Source of the DNA: Dehalococcoidia bacterium UBA1123
Lineage (GTDB): Bacteria; Chloroflexota; Dehalococcoidia; Lucifugimonadales; UBA1123
NCBI GenBank assembly: GCA_002313895.1
Contig: DCAW01000002.1
Location: 1 to 30,711, forward strand
DNA length: 30,711 nt
Direction: 5' to 3'
Each line of letters begins with the position of its first letter. Position 1 is the first letter of the stretch. Below are positions 8,526 to 16,158 of this stretch, piece after piece. The translations under genes were made by a program, and so were the position numbers. The notes below the pieces were generated by a model. The model did not search any database and was not told where the DNA came from. It saw nothing but the letters and a program-made list of their open reading frames with translations.

Positions 8526-9692
8526 ATGAAAATAACCGACATCGAGACCTTTGTGGTTGACGCGGGACGTCGACCGTGGCTGTTCACAGCAGTCCGAACG
8601 GATGAGGGCATCACAGGATACGGAGAGTTTGGCTCTGGCGGCACGGCCCATGCGCTGGTGGGATTGATCGAAGACCTCAAACCCATCGTCATAGGCAAGG
8701 ACCCGGAGGCGGTCGAAAAACTCTACTTCGACATGTATCGCGTTCTCAGATCAGCGCCTGGAGGCATTGCCCAGATGGGCATGGCCGGAATCGAGCTTGC
8801 CTGCTGGGACATCAAGGGCAAGGCGATGGGAGTGCCCGTCAACAACCTGATCGGCGGTCCTTACCGAGACAAACAGCGAGTCTACTGGTCTCATCTCGCC
8901 AGCGCGAGGGCCGGAGACCCTACTCTCGCGCCCGACAAGCCCCTTAAGGACTGGGGCGCTGTGGCCGCAGCAGCGCTTGAGGCTCCCGAAATGGGGTACG
9001 ACGCCTTCAAAACCAACATCATCTGGCCTGGGGAGAACCCTCGTTCCATCTCGCAGGGTCGAGACGGACTGAGCCATGACCAGCGCGCCGACACCGAACT
9101 CGTCCGCAATGTCGAACAGCAGATTTCGGTCATGCGGGAGGCTGTGGGAAATTCCGTCGATATCCTGCTGGACATCAACTACAACTTCAAGACCGAAGGC
9201 GCCATCCGAGTCGCCCGCGCTCTGGAGCCATATAACCTGTTCTGGATCGAACACGACAACGAAGACCCGGAAGCTCTGGCGCAGTTCAAAGCGTCCACAA
9301 CCACTACCCTTTGCTCAGGCGAACAGCACTTCACCATGCGGGAGTACCTTCCCTACTTTGAATTACGCGCTATGGACACTGTGAAGGTCGATGTCCAGTG
9401 GCAGGGATTCGGCCCTTCCAAGAAGGTCGCCGATCTCGCCGAGACCTACGAGCTAAACATCGCGCCGCACAACCCGGCGTCGGAGCTTGCCAGCTTCCAG
9501 ACCGTCCATCTTTGCGCTTCGGTCTCCAACACCCGAATCATGGAGTCTGACCCAGAGGGCGTGCCGTGGAGGTTCGACCTGTTCACCGAGCGTCCCGAAG
9601 TAATAGACAGCTACATGACCGTGCCCACGACCCCCGGATGGGGATGCGACCTTGTAGAGGACGAAGCGCGAAAGCGAGCCTGGAACAAGTAG
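8526..9692 (+). CDS. Enolase-superfamily sugar-acid dehydratase, paralogue A
   Basis: A 388-residue protein of the mandelate racemase/muconate lactonising enzyme branch. These enzymes abstract the proton alpha to a carboxylate with Mg2+ bound; most in this context dehydrate aldonic acids. The capping domain starts MKITDIETFVV and includes GITGYGEFGSGG. In the barrel, the metal ligands are Asp216 (LDINYNF), Glu242 (FWIEHDN) and Glu266 (SGEQ). The C-terminal base is His315 in NIAPHNPAS, with partner Asp289 in VKVDVQWQGF. The KxK motif reads K162-T-N, so the second Lys is Asn. A strong GGAGGAG site precedes the ATG. Paralogue B follows 67 bases downstream with the same length and motif spacing, so the two are likely a tandem duplication and one transcript. 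The substrate is unknown. Confidence 0.9.
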   Translation: MKITDIETFVVDAGRRPWLFTAVRTDEGITGYGEFGSGGTAHALVGLIEDLKPIVIGKDPEAVEKLYFDMYRVLRSAPGGIAQMGMAGIELACWDIKGKAMGVPVNNLIGGPYRDKQRVYWSHLASARAGDPTLAPDKPLKDWGAVAAAALEAPEMGYDAFKTNIIWPGENPRSISQGRDGLSHDQRADTELVRNVEQQISVMREAVGNSVDILLDINYNFKTEGAIRVARALEPYNLFWIEHDNEDPEALAQFKASTTTTLCSGEQHFTMREYLPYFELRAMDTVKVDVQWQGFGPSKKVADLAETYELNIAPHNPASELASFQTVHLCASVSNTRIMESDPEGVPWRFDLFTERPEVIDSYMTVPTTPGWGCDLVEDEARKRAWNK

Positions 9693-9759
9693 CGCCGAGC
9701 CATCCTCCTGACACCTTAAAACAGGATACCTAGCTACCTATCCCGAAGGAATAACACTC

Positions 9760-10926
9760 ATGAAGATCACAGCTATCGAAACATTCAAAGTCCGCACCAT
9801 AGGTCGCATGCCTTGGCTATTCTGCGCCATCCGCACCGACGAGGGTATCACGGGTTATTCCGAGTTCGGGTCCGGCGCGCTGCATATGGGTATCACCGGG
9901 CTTGTGGGAGACCTGGGACGGCGCCTAATCGGCCAAGACCCTCTACCCGTGGACAAGCTGTACATGGATATGTACCGGTGGACCCGATCCGAGTCCGGCG
10001 GCGCGACAGCTATGGCGATTGCAGGGATCGAACTCGCCCTCTGGGACATCAAAGGCAAGTTCCACGATGTACCTGTATATCGGCTGGTCGGCGGCCCATT
10101 CCGAGAAAAACAGCGCGTTTACTGGTCGCACCTGGCGACGTACCGCGTCCGCTCGGCTGAGATATTGGGCAAGCCGAAGCTCAGGACAATGGAGGACGTT
10201 GCCAACTGCGCCCGCGAGGCCGTGGACGCTGGATACACAGCCTTTAAGACCAACATCGTCTTCCCTGGAGAGAACCCGTCGATGATCGGCAACATGTTCG
10301 CCGGCTCCAACGACCAGAACGCCCCCACCGATCTTGTCCGCCACACCGTCGAGCAGATAGGCGCGATGCGACAAGCCGTCGGCCCAGATATCGACATCTG
10401 TCTGGACATCAACTACAACTTTAAGACTGAGGGCGCCATCAACATCGGTCGCGCACTGGAACCATTCGACCTGTTCTGGATGGAGATCGACAACCAGGAC
10501 CCTGAATCACTGGCGCAGCTAAAATCTGCCCAACGCACTCCCATATGCACTGGCGAGCAATTGTTAGGTTTGCGGCAGTATCAGCCCTACTTCCGAAGGC
10601 ACGCGATGGACACCGTTAAGGTGGATGTCCAGTGGCAAGGCTTCTCCCAGGCCAAGAAGGTCGCGGAGTTGGCCGAAGTCTATGAGTTGAACATTGCCCC
10701 GCACAACTACAACTCCCAGCTCTCAAGCTTCCAGAGCCTGAACCTGACCGCCGCAGTCTCCAACGTCCGAATCATGGAGTCTGACGTGGACTCATCCCCG
10801 TGGCGCGACGAGATCACGACGCAGGTCCCGGAGATCGAGAACGGGTTCATGACCATCCCCGACGGCCCAGGCTGGGGATGCGACCTGGACGAGAAAGCGG
10901 CAAAGAAGTACGCCTTCGAGGGGTAG
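9760..10926 (+). CDS. Enolase-superfamily sugar-acid dehydratase, paralogue B
   Basis: A 388-residue tandem paralogue of the preceding gene. Shared blocks include PWLF, GITGY.EFGSG, KQRVYWSHLA, AFKTNI, DINYNFKTEGAI, MDTVKVDVQWQGF and GWGCDL near the C-terminus. Catalytic positions align: Asp216, Glu242 (FWMEIDN), Glu266 (TGEQ) as metal ligands, His315 in APHN, and K163-T-N in place of KxK. The regions that differ most are residues 40-48, the 125-145 loop and the loop after the PGENP motif, which in this superfamily line the substrate pocket or its cap, so the pair may have different substrates. AAGGA lies about ten bases before the ATG. The protein is probably cytoplasmic. Whether it is a dehydratase or an epimerase is not decided by sequence. 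Confidence 0.9.
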   Translation: MKITAIETFKVRTIGRMPWLFCAIRTDEGITGYSEFGSGALHMGITGLVGDLGRRLIGQDPLPVDKLYMDMYRWTRSESGGATAMAIAGIELALWDIKGKFHDVPVYRLVGGPFREKQRVYWSHLATYRVRSAEILGKPKLRTMEDVANCAREAVDAGYTAFKTNIVFPGENPSMIGNMFAGSNDQNAPTDLVRHTVEQIGAMRQAVGPDIDICLDINYNFKTEGAINIGRALEPFDLFWMEIDNQDPESLAQLKSAQRTPICTGEQLLGLRQYQPYFRRHAMDTVKVDVQWQGFSQAKKVAELAEVYELNIAPHNYNSQLSSFQSLNLTAAVSNVRIMESDVDSSPWRDEITTQVPEIENGFMTIPDGPGWGCDLDEKAAKKYAFEG

Positions 10927-10949
10927 GTTGAATAGTTCCAAGGCGTTAT

Positions 10950-10964
10950 GGGTTTGAATAACCC
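10950..10964 (+). terminator. Possible weak terminator hairpin
   Basis: GGGTT-TGAAT-AACCC followed by TTTA lies 24 bases after the stop of paralogue B. The stem has five pairs and the T-run is short, so this is a weak candidate. Confidence 0.25.
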
Positions 10965-11174
10965 TTTAGCCCTCTGTCGCCAATTCCCGCTGGGACTTAT
11001 CGAGAACCTCCGGCCAATCTGCCTGTGCAAATGAGTTCGATTAACTCATAGGTTTTTTAAGCGATACCTTTATTCTATATCGAGAGCTTTACAAGCAGTA
11101 TCGTTATCACGATAATCAGCAAAATGAACAACGAAACCTTCCCGAATTTGGCATTTCGGCTACTCAGATACGCC

Positions 11175-11393
11175 TCAATCAAATCTCCGGGAGTTAACAG
11201 CCATGCGCTTAGAAGCTATATCCTCAAGTTGATCAAGACGCCTGTCCCATTTCGAGTGCGGCGTAGGGCCGATAGACGGGCTTGACCTCCTGTCCGCTTC
11301 TGCCTTTAGGTGCTCTCCGAGCTTTTCGTACACCTCGACGCAGCCCTGGTGAAAAATCGTCACCCGTTTAGGGTGGAGATTGGTAGTCGCCAT
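11175..11393 (-). CDS. Small hypothetical protein (72 residues)
   Basis: A minus-strand ORF starting at ATG 11393 and overlapping the end of the zinc-finger-like ORF (11368-11619) by 26 bases. It is hydrophilic, begins MATTNLHPKRVTIFHQG and has a helical middle part (EVYEKLGEHLKAEADRR). The frame stays open further upstream to 11519, but the ATG at 11393 has a purine-rich GGAAGG region 13 bases upstream. I do not recognise it. It may be a second gene translationally coupled to the upstream ORF, or the two frames may be remains of one gene split by a frameshift. Confidence 0.35.
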   Translation of the reverse strand: MATTNLHPKRVTIFHQGCVEVYEKLGEHLKAEADRRSSPSIGPTPHSKWDRRLDQLEDIASKRMAVNSRRFD

Positions 11394-11619
11394 CGATGAG
11401 TAGCCGCCTTCCTTCGATGCCTTTGAGCATCGCGGCTTCCTGGCTATCAGGCCTAGGAGTAGCGTTCGATCGGTTGGTCGGATTGTCGAGGGGATCGGCA
11501 GATCGAGTTTCACGGTCATAGACCACCTGAGACCTGCGAGCCCTGCATTTAACTTTGTGGGTCACCGCGTTGAGCGTAGTCAAGACTGTACCGCATTTAT
11601 CACACGTAACTGTCACCAT
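11368..11619 (-). CDS. Small hypothetical protein with C2HC zinc-finger-like motif (83 residues)
   Basis: A minus-strand ORF starting MVTVTCDKCGTV. The N-terminus shows Cys6-x2-Cys9-x11-His21-x3-Cys25, the spacing of a classical C2H2/C2HC zinc finger, followed by a basic stretch (KCRARRSQ). The rest is hydrophilic and ends RRLLIDGDYQSPP. A good AAGGAG site lies eight bases upstream of the ATG, which supports real translation. It stands alone in a 960-base gap between plus-strand genes. A nucleic-acid-binding or metal-binding role is possible but not shown. I do not recognise the family. Confidence 0.45.
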   Translation of the reverse strand: MVTVTCDKCGTVLTTLNAVTHKVKCRARRSQVVYDRETRSADPLDNPTNRSNATPRPDSQEAAMLKGIEGRRLLIDGDYQSPP

Positions 11620-11851
11620 AGCGGATCTCCTTGGTCTTGATTGGCATGGACTCTGCCGTGCCTGAAACGCGTCTTAAGACTAAATTACACGGTATTACCC
11701 GGAGTCTCCAACCATCACATTGTTGATAGTTCAATAACTGGCAATAACCCACACATTGCGCCCTTAAACGGAACGAAGGCCTTAGGCTTCAGCAGCGAAT
11801 AGGTTGGAGCGGCGAGACTAATGATCTAGAGTCTGTCTCGTCCGATTGAAT

Positions 11852-11880
11852 GTGACTCTCGCCCCACCTTGCCCTATACT
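11852..11880 (+). promoter_or_regulatory. Promoter for a probably leaderless MFS mRNA
   Basis: TATACT at 11875-11880 ends eight bases before the ATG at 11889, with GTGACT (four of six) 17 bases upstream. A start site about seven bases after the -10 would fall just at the start codon, so the mRNA would be leaderless. This agrees with the absence of any Shine-Dalgarno. The decayed copy at 13223 keeps TATACT in nearly the same place. Confidence 0.5.
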
Positions 11881-11888
11881 CTACGTCG

Positions 11889-13139
11889 ATGCCTATCAAA
11901 GAAAGAATCCGCCGCCCTAAAATCTATCGGGGCTGGTGGGTGATCTCGGCGCCTTTCCTGGCAAGCGCGCTTTCAGTGGGCGCCGGACAGTATGGCTTTG
12001 GCCTGTTCATCGAGCCTCTGGAGGACGCCTTCGGGTGGAACCGGTCGCAGATCAGCGCATCCCTCTCCTTCACCGCCGTCGGCAGTCTCATCGCGCCATT
12101 CCTCGGACGAGTCATGGATCGCCACGGGGCCAAATACATCATGGCTGGGTCGATGGGACTGATCGCCATCAGCTACCTGCTTCGCCCTCTGATGACCGAG
12201 TTGTGGCACTGGTACGCACTGAGCCTCATCCAGTATCTGGGCTACACGGGAGGCACAATTCTCCCCGCAGGGCGACTGGTTGGGATATGGTTCCAACGCA
12301 CCCGAGGCAGAGTCATGGGTTTCACGGCGATGGGGGCAAATTTCGGCGGCTTGGTCATGCCGCCCCTACTGGGCCTGATTCTTCCGATTCTGATGTGGGA
12401 AGGGTCATACCTGGTCCTCGCAGTGCTGTCTGGCGCAATGATGCTCTACACGCTGGCATTCGTCAACGAACATCCCAATAGTGCAGATACAGGAGAAGAC
12501 GAGTCAATGACTCGAAATTCCCCTGTCATTCTGACGGGCTGGACGCTCCAAGAAGCCATGCGGAGCAAGGCGTTTTACGCCATCACCTTGGCGGTAATGA
12601 TGGGCACATTCACATACGCCGCGATACTCCCTCAGATCATCACCCACCTGACCGACCAAGGTGTCTCGGTCAGGACAGCATCGGTGGCGCTGAGTGTGTT
12701 CGCCATCTGCGGGATGACCGGCAAACTGCTCATGGGATTCCTCTCCGAGCGGATCACCGCCCGTTACGCCCTGATGATAAATTTCACCGGCCAGGCGGTT
12801 TTCTTGATTCTGATGACCTGGGCCGCCTCTCCTGTGGTCATGTGGATATCCGTGCCTCTTTACGGCTACTTTAACGGAGCCTTCGGCGCGCTGTTCCAAC
12901 TGGTCGTCCAGAACGCCTTTGGCATCCGGCATTACGGCAGTATCATGGGCAGCATTAATCTGACGACGATGGTGTCCTTCGGGATTGGGCCGATACTCGC
13001 GGGCGCGTCCTTCGATCTGACTGGCAGCTATACCGTTGTGTTCGTAATAGTGGCAGTCCTGTTTCTCATCGGCGCGCTGTCGATGACACAGGCGGGCATG
13101 CCAGAACATCGTCCTGTTAGGGGCGAAGTTTCGGCCTGA
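11889..13139 (+). CDS. MFS transporter (monocarboxylate/oxalate-formate antiporter-like)
   Basis: A 416-residue protein with twelve predicted membrane helices in two halves joined by a hydrophilic linker around residues 195-220. The N-terminal GWWVISAPFLASALSVGAGQYGFG and the GRVMDRHGAKYIM loop after TM2 are typical of MFS members related to OxlT and the monocarboxylate transporters. It likely imports or exchanges an organic acid across the cytoplasmic membrane, which would suit the catabolic genes around it; the cargo is inference. No ribosome binding site is seen before the ATG; instead a TATACT box lies right upstream, suggesting leaderless expression. A degenerate tandem copy follows at 13223-14139. 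Confidence 0.88.
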   Translation: MPIKERIRRPKIYRGWWVISAPFLASALSVGAGQYGFGLFIEPLEDAFGWNRSQISASLSFTAVGSLIAPFLGRVMDRHGAKYIMAGSMGLIAISYLLRPLMTELWHWYALSLIQYLGYTGGTILPAGRLVGIWFQRTRGRVMGFTAMGANFGGLVMPPLLGLILPILMWEGSYLVLAVLSGAMMLYTLAFVNEHPNSADTGEDESMTRNSPVILTGWTLQEAMRSKAFYAITLAVMMGTFTYAAILPQIITHLTDQGVSVRTASVALSVFAICGMTGKLLMGFLSERITARYALMINFTGQAVFLILMTWAASPVVMWISVPLYGYFNGAFGALFQLVVQNAFGIRHYGSIMGSINLTTMVSFGIGPILAGASFDLTGSYTVVFVIVAVLFLIGALSMTQAGMPEHRPVRGEVSA

Positions 13140-13209
13140 CCGTTCCGGCATTAGAATCTTGAGGTGAGGTCGCGACGGACACACTGGTGCTTCCGGCGCC
13201 TGATTGCCA

Positions 13210-13215
13210 TATACT
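13210..13215 (+). promoter_or_regulatory. Retained -10 box in front of the MFS pseudogene
   Basis: TATACT ends seven bases before the pseudogene ATG at 13223, close to the arrangement of the intact copy (eight bases before ATG 11889). The rest of the two upstream regions differs, so the box may have been kept by descent from the duplication rather than by selection. Confidence 0.35.
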
Positions 13216-13222
13216 CTGGTCT

Positions 13223-14139
13223 ATGCTTATCAATAAAAGGCTACGCAAACCTAGGATATTTCGGGGCTGATGGGAATATGGTTCCAGCCCAAGAGGGGCC
13301 GGGTGATCGGAATTACCGCGATGGGCAACAACTTCGGCGGCTTCGTCATGCCGCCTCTGCTGGGGTTCATCCTCCCCGTGCTGATGTGGCAGGGAACCTA
13401 TGCCGTGCTCGCATTCATGTCCGGAGCGCTCGTACTGTAGAAGCTAATTGTCGTCCGTGAATATCCACCGTCGCAGAACGCCAGCGTCAGGACCGCAAGC
13501 GCTCGGACTCTGGTTGCGCCGGCCCCTCTGACCGGCTGGACGCTCAAAGAGGCCATGGGAAGCAAAGCGTTCTACGCAATCACCCTGTCCATAATGCTGG
13601 GGACGTTCATTTACGCCGCCATTCTCCCTCAGATCGTCACTCACCTGACCGAGACGCCCTGGTCTCGGTCAGGGTCGCGTCGCTAGCGCTGAGCGTATTC
13701 GCCATTTTCGGAATGTCTGGCAAATTGCTCATGAGATTCCTCGCCGACCGGATCACCTCCCGGTACACACTGATGATAAACCTGAGCGGCCCGGCGATCT
13801 TTCTTGTACTAAGGATCTGGTCAGGTTCCCCTGTCGTGATGTGGTCGCCGTCCCGCTTTTCGGCTACTTCCACGGTGCCTTCGTCGCGTTGTTCCAGCTT
13901 GTAGTTCAGGACGCTTTCGGCATCCGGAACTATGGCAGTATCATGGGAAGCATTAACTTGGCGACAATTGTGCCCTTCGGAATTGGTACGATACTAGCGG
14001 GCGCGTCCTTCGACCTGACCGGAGTTACACCACGGTGTTCGTCACCGTGGCTGTCCTATTCATCATCGGCGCGCTGTCGCTGACCCAGGCGAGCGTGCCT
14101 GATCGTCGTCCAGTTGCTGACGAAGTCTCCACAAAATAG
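13223..14139 (+). pseudogene. Decayed tandem duplicate of the MFS transporter
   Basis: The sequence is clearly homologous to the MFS gene just upstream. MLINKRLRKPRIFRG matches its first 15 codons. The next part jumps to GIWFQPKRGRVIGITAMG, so about 0.34 kb (the counterpart of roughly 11941-12283) is missing; the break falls in a short TGGG-type microhomology. Further lesions are TGA at 13268, TAG at 13438, and frameshifts near 13655-13690, 13845 and 14030. The remaining pieces still read well in alternating frames (for example KLLMRFLADRITSRYTLMIN and DAFGIRNYGSIMGSIN), and the last stop is at 14137-14139. With the lost helices and several shifts it cannot make a transporter. Confidence 0.9.
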
Positions 14140-14168
14140 TTTCAAGACCACAGCCGCGAGGTGTGAAC

Positions 14169-16013
14169 ATGACAATCAATCCACAACCCGGCGCCAACCA
14201 AGAACTCACTGTTGCCCAGATTCTTGCCATGCAGTCCGTAATCGCGGGCGACACTCCCCGATGGTCGCCCGACGGATCCCGAATCATGTTCGTTTCCACC
14301 CTCGGGGGAACGGCAGACCTCTGGAGCGTAAGTCCCGATAGAGACTTTCCTCAAAGGATGTCGCTGGGCATGGGCGACGTCAGTTTCTTGGCATCTCGAA
14401 TTCCCTTGTGGTCTCCTGACGGAAGGTATGCGTCATATCTCTCGCAAAAGAGTGGAAATGATGAGGTGTGGCTATGGCCAACCAATGGCGCCGAATTTCA
14501 ACTCACCCACCTTGGGGGTCAGATCAACTCCATGAACTGGTCTCCTGATGGCCGGAGCATCATCGTAGCCAACAACCGCCACGGGAGCTACGACATATAC
14601 AAGGTGGAGGTCCCGTCCGGCGAATCTGTGCGGTTGACCTCTGACTCGCGGTATGAGGTGAATCCGGTGTCCACTCCTGACGGCCAAAGCATCCTGTACG
14701 TACGGATGAACGAAAGCTGGGAGGATCATCAAATTGTGCGGATGAACCAGGACGGCTCCGAGCCTTGCGTGATCGTGGAGGACTCTGATTTCTTCGACTA
14801 CTCCTACGGCGGGACATTCGGTTATCCGCTAGTCTCACCGAACGGAGATTCGGCGCTGTTCCGGTCTCAAAGGAGCGGGTTCACTAACATATGGAATGCT
14901 CAGTTAAATGGCGGCGATCCCCAGCCCATCGCGCCTGAGGAAGCGGATCAAAGTGAGCCTGCTTGGTCCCCAAATGGCCGGCTTGTCGCCTACGTTTCCA
15001 ACCACAACGGCACGCTGAGTCTGAGAATCGCCGACGCTCACTCCGGAGAATCTCGGGACATTTTTTCTCCGCCTACAGGGGTATGCTCTGCGCCCCAATG
15101 GTCTCCTGACGGAAATTCGATCAGCTTCATGCACGGTGCTCCAACCGCGCCAAATGACCTGTGGGTGGTATCAGTCGAGAAACAAGAAGCCCGACAAATT
15201 ACCTGCTCCATCCCAGCGGGTAGCCTCCAGAGCCGCTTCGCTGAGCCTCGGAAAGTAGAGTATCAGAGCTTCGACGGATTAAAGATCAACGCTTATCTCT
15301 ACGCTCCCAGGGACCGATCTGAATACACAAAATACCCTGGCATATTGTTCATACACGGCGGCCCGACGAGTCAATTCGTGGACGACCTCCAACTTCAAGT
15401 GCAGCACCTGGTTCAACGAGGATACGCGGTTCTTTTGCCCAACATTCGTGGAAGCTCAGGGTATGGCAAAGCCTTCGAGGAGCTTAACGACGGCGACTGG
15501 GGCCACAGCGACCTGAAGGACGTTCTCGCAGGCGCCGAATTCCTGAAAGGGCTGGACTACGTTGACGCCGACAACATGGGAATCACCGGCACAAGCTACG
15601 GCGGCATCATGAGTATGTGCGCTGTGTGCTTCGCGCCAGGTTCGTTCCAAGCGGCGGCCCCCATGTCTGGATACGCCGACTGGCCCGAGTTGCGCCTTGA
15701 GGTAGAACTCAGGCACCTCAAACTGATGGATCACGAGTTTGGCCCCTACGAGCAGAACAGCGAGGCCTGGCGTCGAAGCTCACCTATCTACACAGTCGGC
15801 AATGCAACGACGCCCTGTTTCGTGCTGCACGGTGAGGGCGACGAACCCCGCTCAAACGCATCCAGGGCCTTCGTTCATAGAATGCGCCAACACTACAAGA
15901 CTGTACGGTACAAGACGTACCTCAACGAGGGCTACTATGTCAGATCAACCGAGAACCTGCGCCAGATGTTCACCGATGTAGCCGACTTCTTCGACTATTA
16001 CCTCAAGGGCTAG
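14169..16013 (+). CDS. S9-family (prolyl oligopeptidase-like) peptidase with an altered catalytic triad
   Basis: A 614-residue protein in two parts. Residues 30-350 carry repeated SPDG motifs (WSPDGSRIMF, WSPDGRYASY, WSPDGRSIIV, WSPNGRLVAY, WSPDGNSISF), the PD40/TolB-type propeller. The C-terminal alpha/beta hydrolase domain has the oxyanion HGGPT, nucleophile Ser476 in GTSYGG and Asp558 in GEGDEPRS. The His normally found in the NEGH motif is Tyr589 (NEGYYVR), so the classical triad is incomplete. Related enzymes cleave short peptides or acylated amino acids. ATG 14169 is chosen because GAGG lies seven bases upstream; GTG 14163 would be too close to it. No signal peptide is seen. It may be inactive, use another base, or have changed role. 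Confidence 0.88.
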   Translation: MTINPQPGANQELTVAQILAMQSVIAGDTPRWSPDGSRIMFVSTLGGTADLWSVSPDRDFPQRMSLGMGDVSFLASRIPLWSPDGRYASYLSQKSGNDEVWLWPTNGAEFQLTHLGGQINSMNWSPDGRSIIVANNRHGSYDIYKVEVPSGESVRLTSDSRYEVNPVSTPDGQSILYVRMNESWEDHQIVRMNQDGSEPCVIVEDSDFFDYSYGGTFGYPLVSPNGDSALFRSQRSGFTNIWNAQLNGGDPQPIAPEEADQSEPAWSPNGRLVAYVSNHNGTLSLRIADAHSGESRDIFSPPTGVCSAPQWSPDGNSISFMHGAPTAPNDLWVVSVEKQEARQITCSIPAGSLQSRFAEPRKVEYQSFDGLKINAYLYAPRDRSEYTKYPGILFIHGGPTSQFVDDLQLQVQHLVQRGYAVLLPNIRGSSGYGKAFEELNDGDWGHSDLKDVLAGAEFLKGLDYVDADNMGITGTSYGGIMSMCAVCFAPGSFQAAAPMSGYADWPELRLEVELRHLKLMDHEFGPYEQNSEAWRRSSPIYTVGNATTPCFVLHGEGDEPRSNASRAFVHRMRQHYKTVRYKTYLNEGYYVRSTENLRQMFTDVADFFDYYLKG

Positions 16014-16070
16014 TGACAACAACCATCCTGGGGTCCTGCCAGTTCGAGGAGCGAAAGAATTCAATCTAAG

Positions 16071-16099
16071 TTGACATGGCAGAAGGTGGCGCCTAGACT
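16071..16099 (+). promoter_or_regulatory. Sigma70-type promoter for the carboxyltransferase gene
   Basis: A perfect TTGACA at 16071-16076 and TAGACT at 16094-16099 are separated by 17 bases. Transcription would begin near 16106, giving a leader of about 50 bases before the GTATG start at 16159, which has GGGAGAG upstream. The aldehyde dehydrogenase 63 bases further on is probably read from the same promoter. Confidence 0.6.
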
Positions 16100-16158
16100 G
16101 TTGGCTGTCCACACATATCAATCAAAATATTGGACTTTTAACAAGCAGGGAGAGCCGT

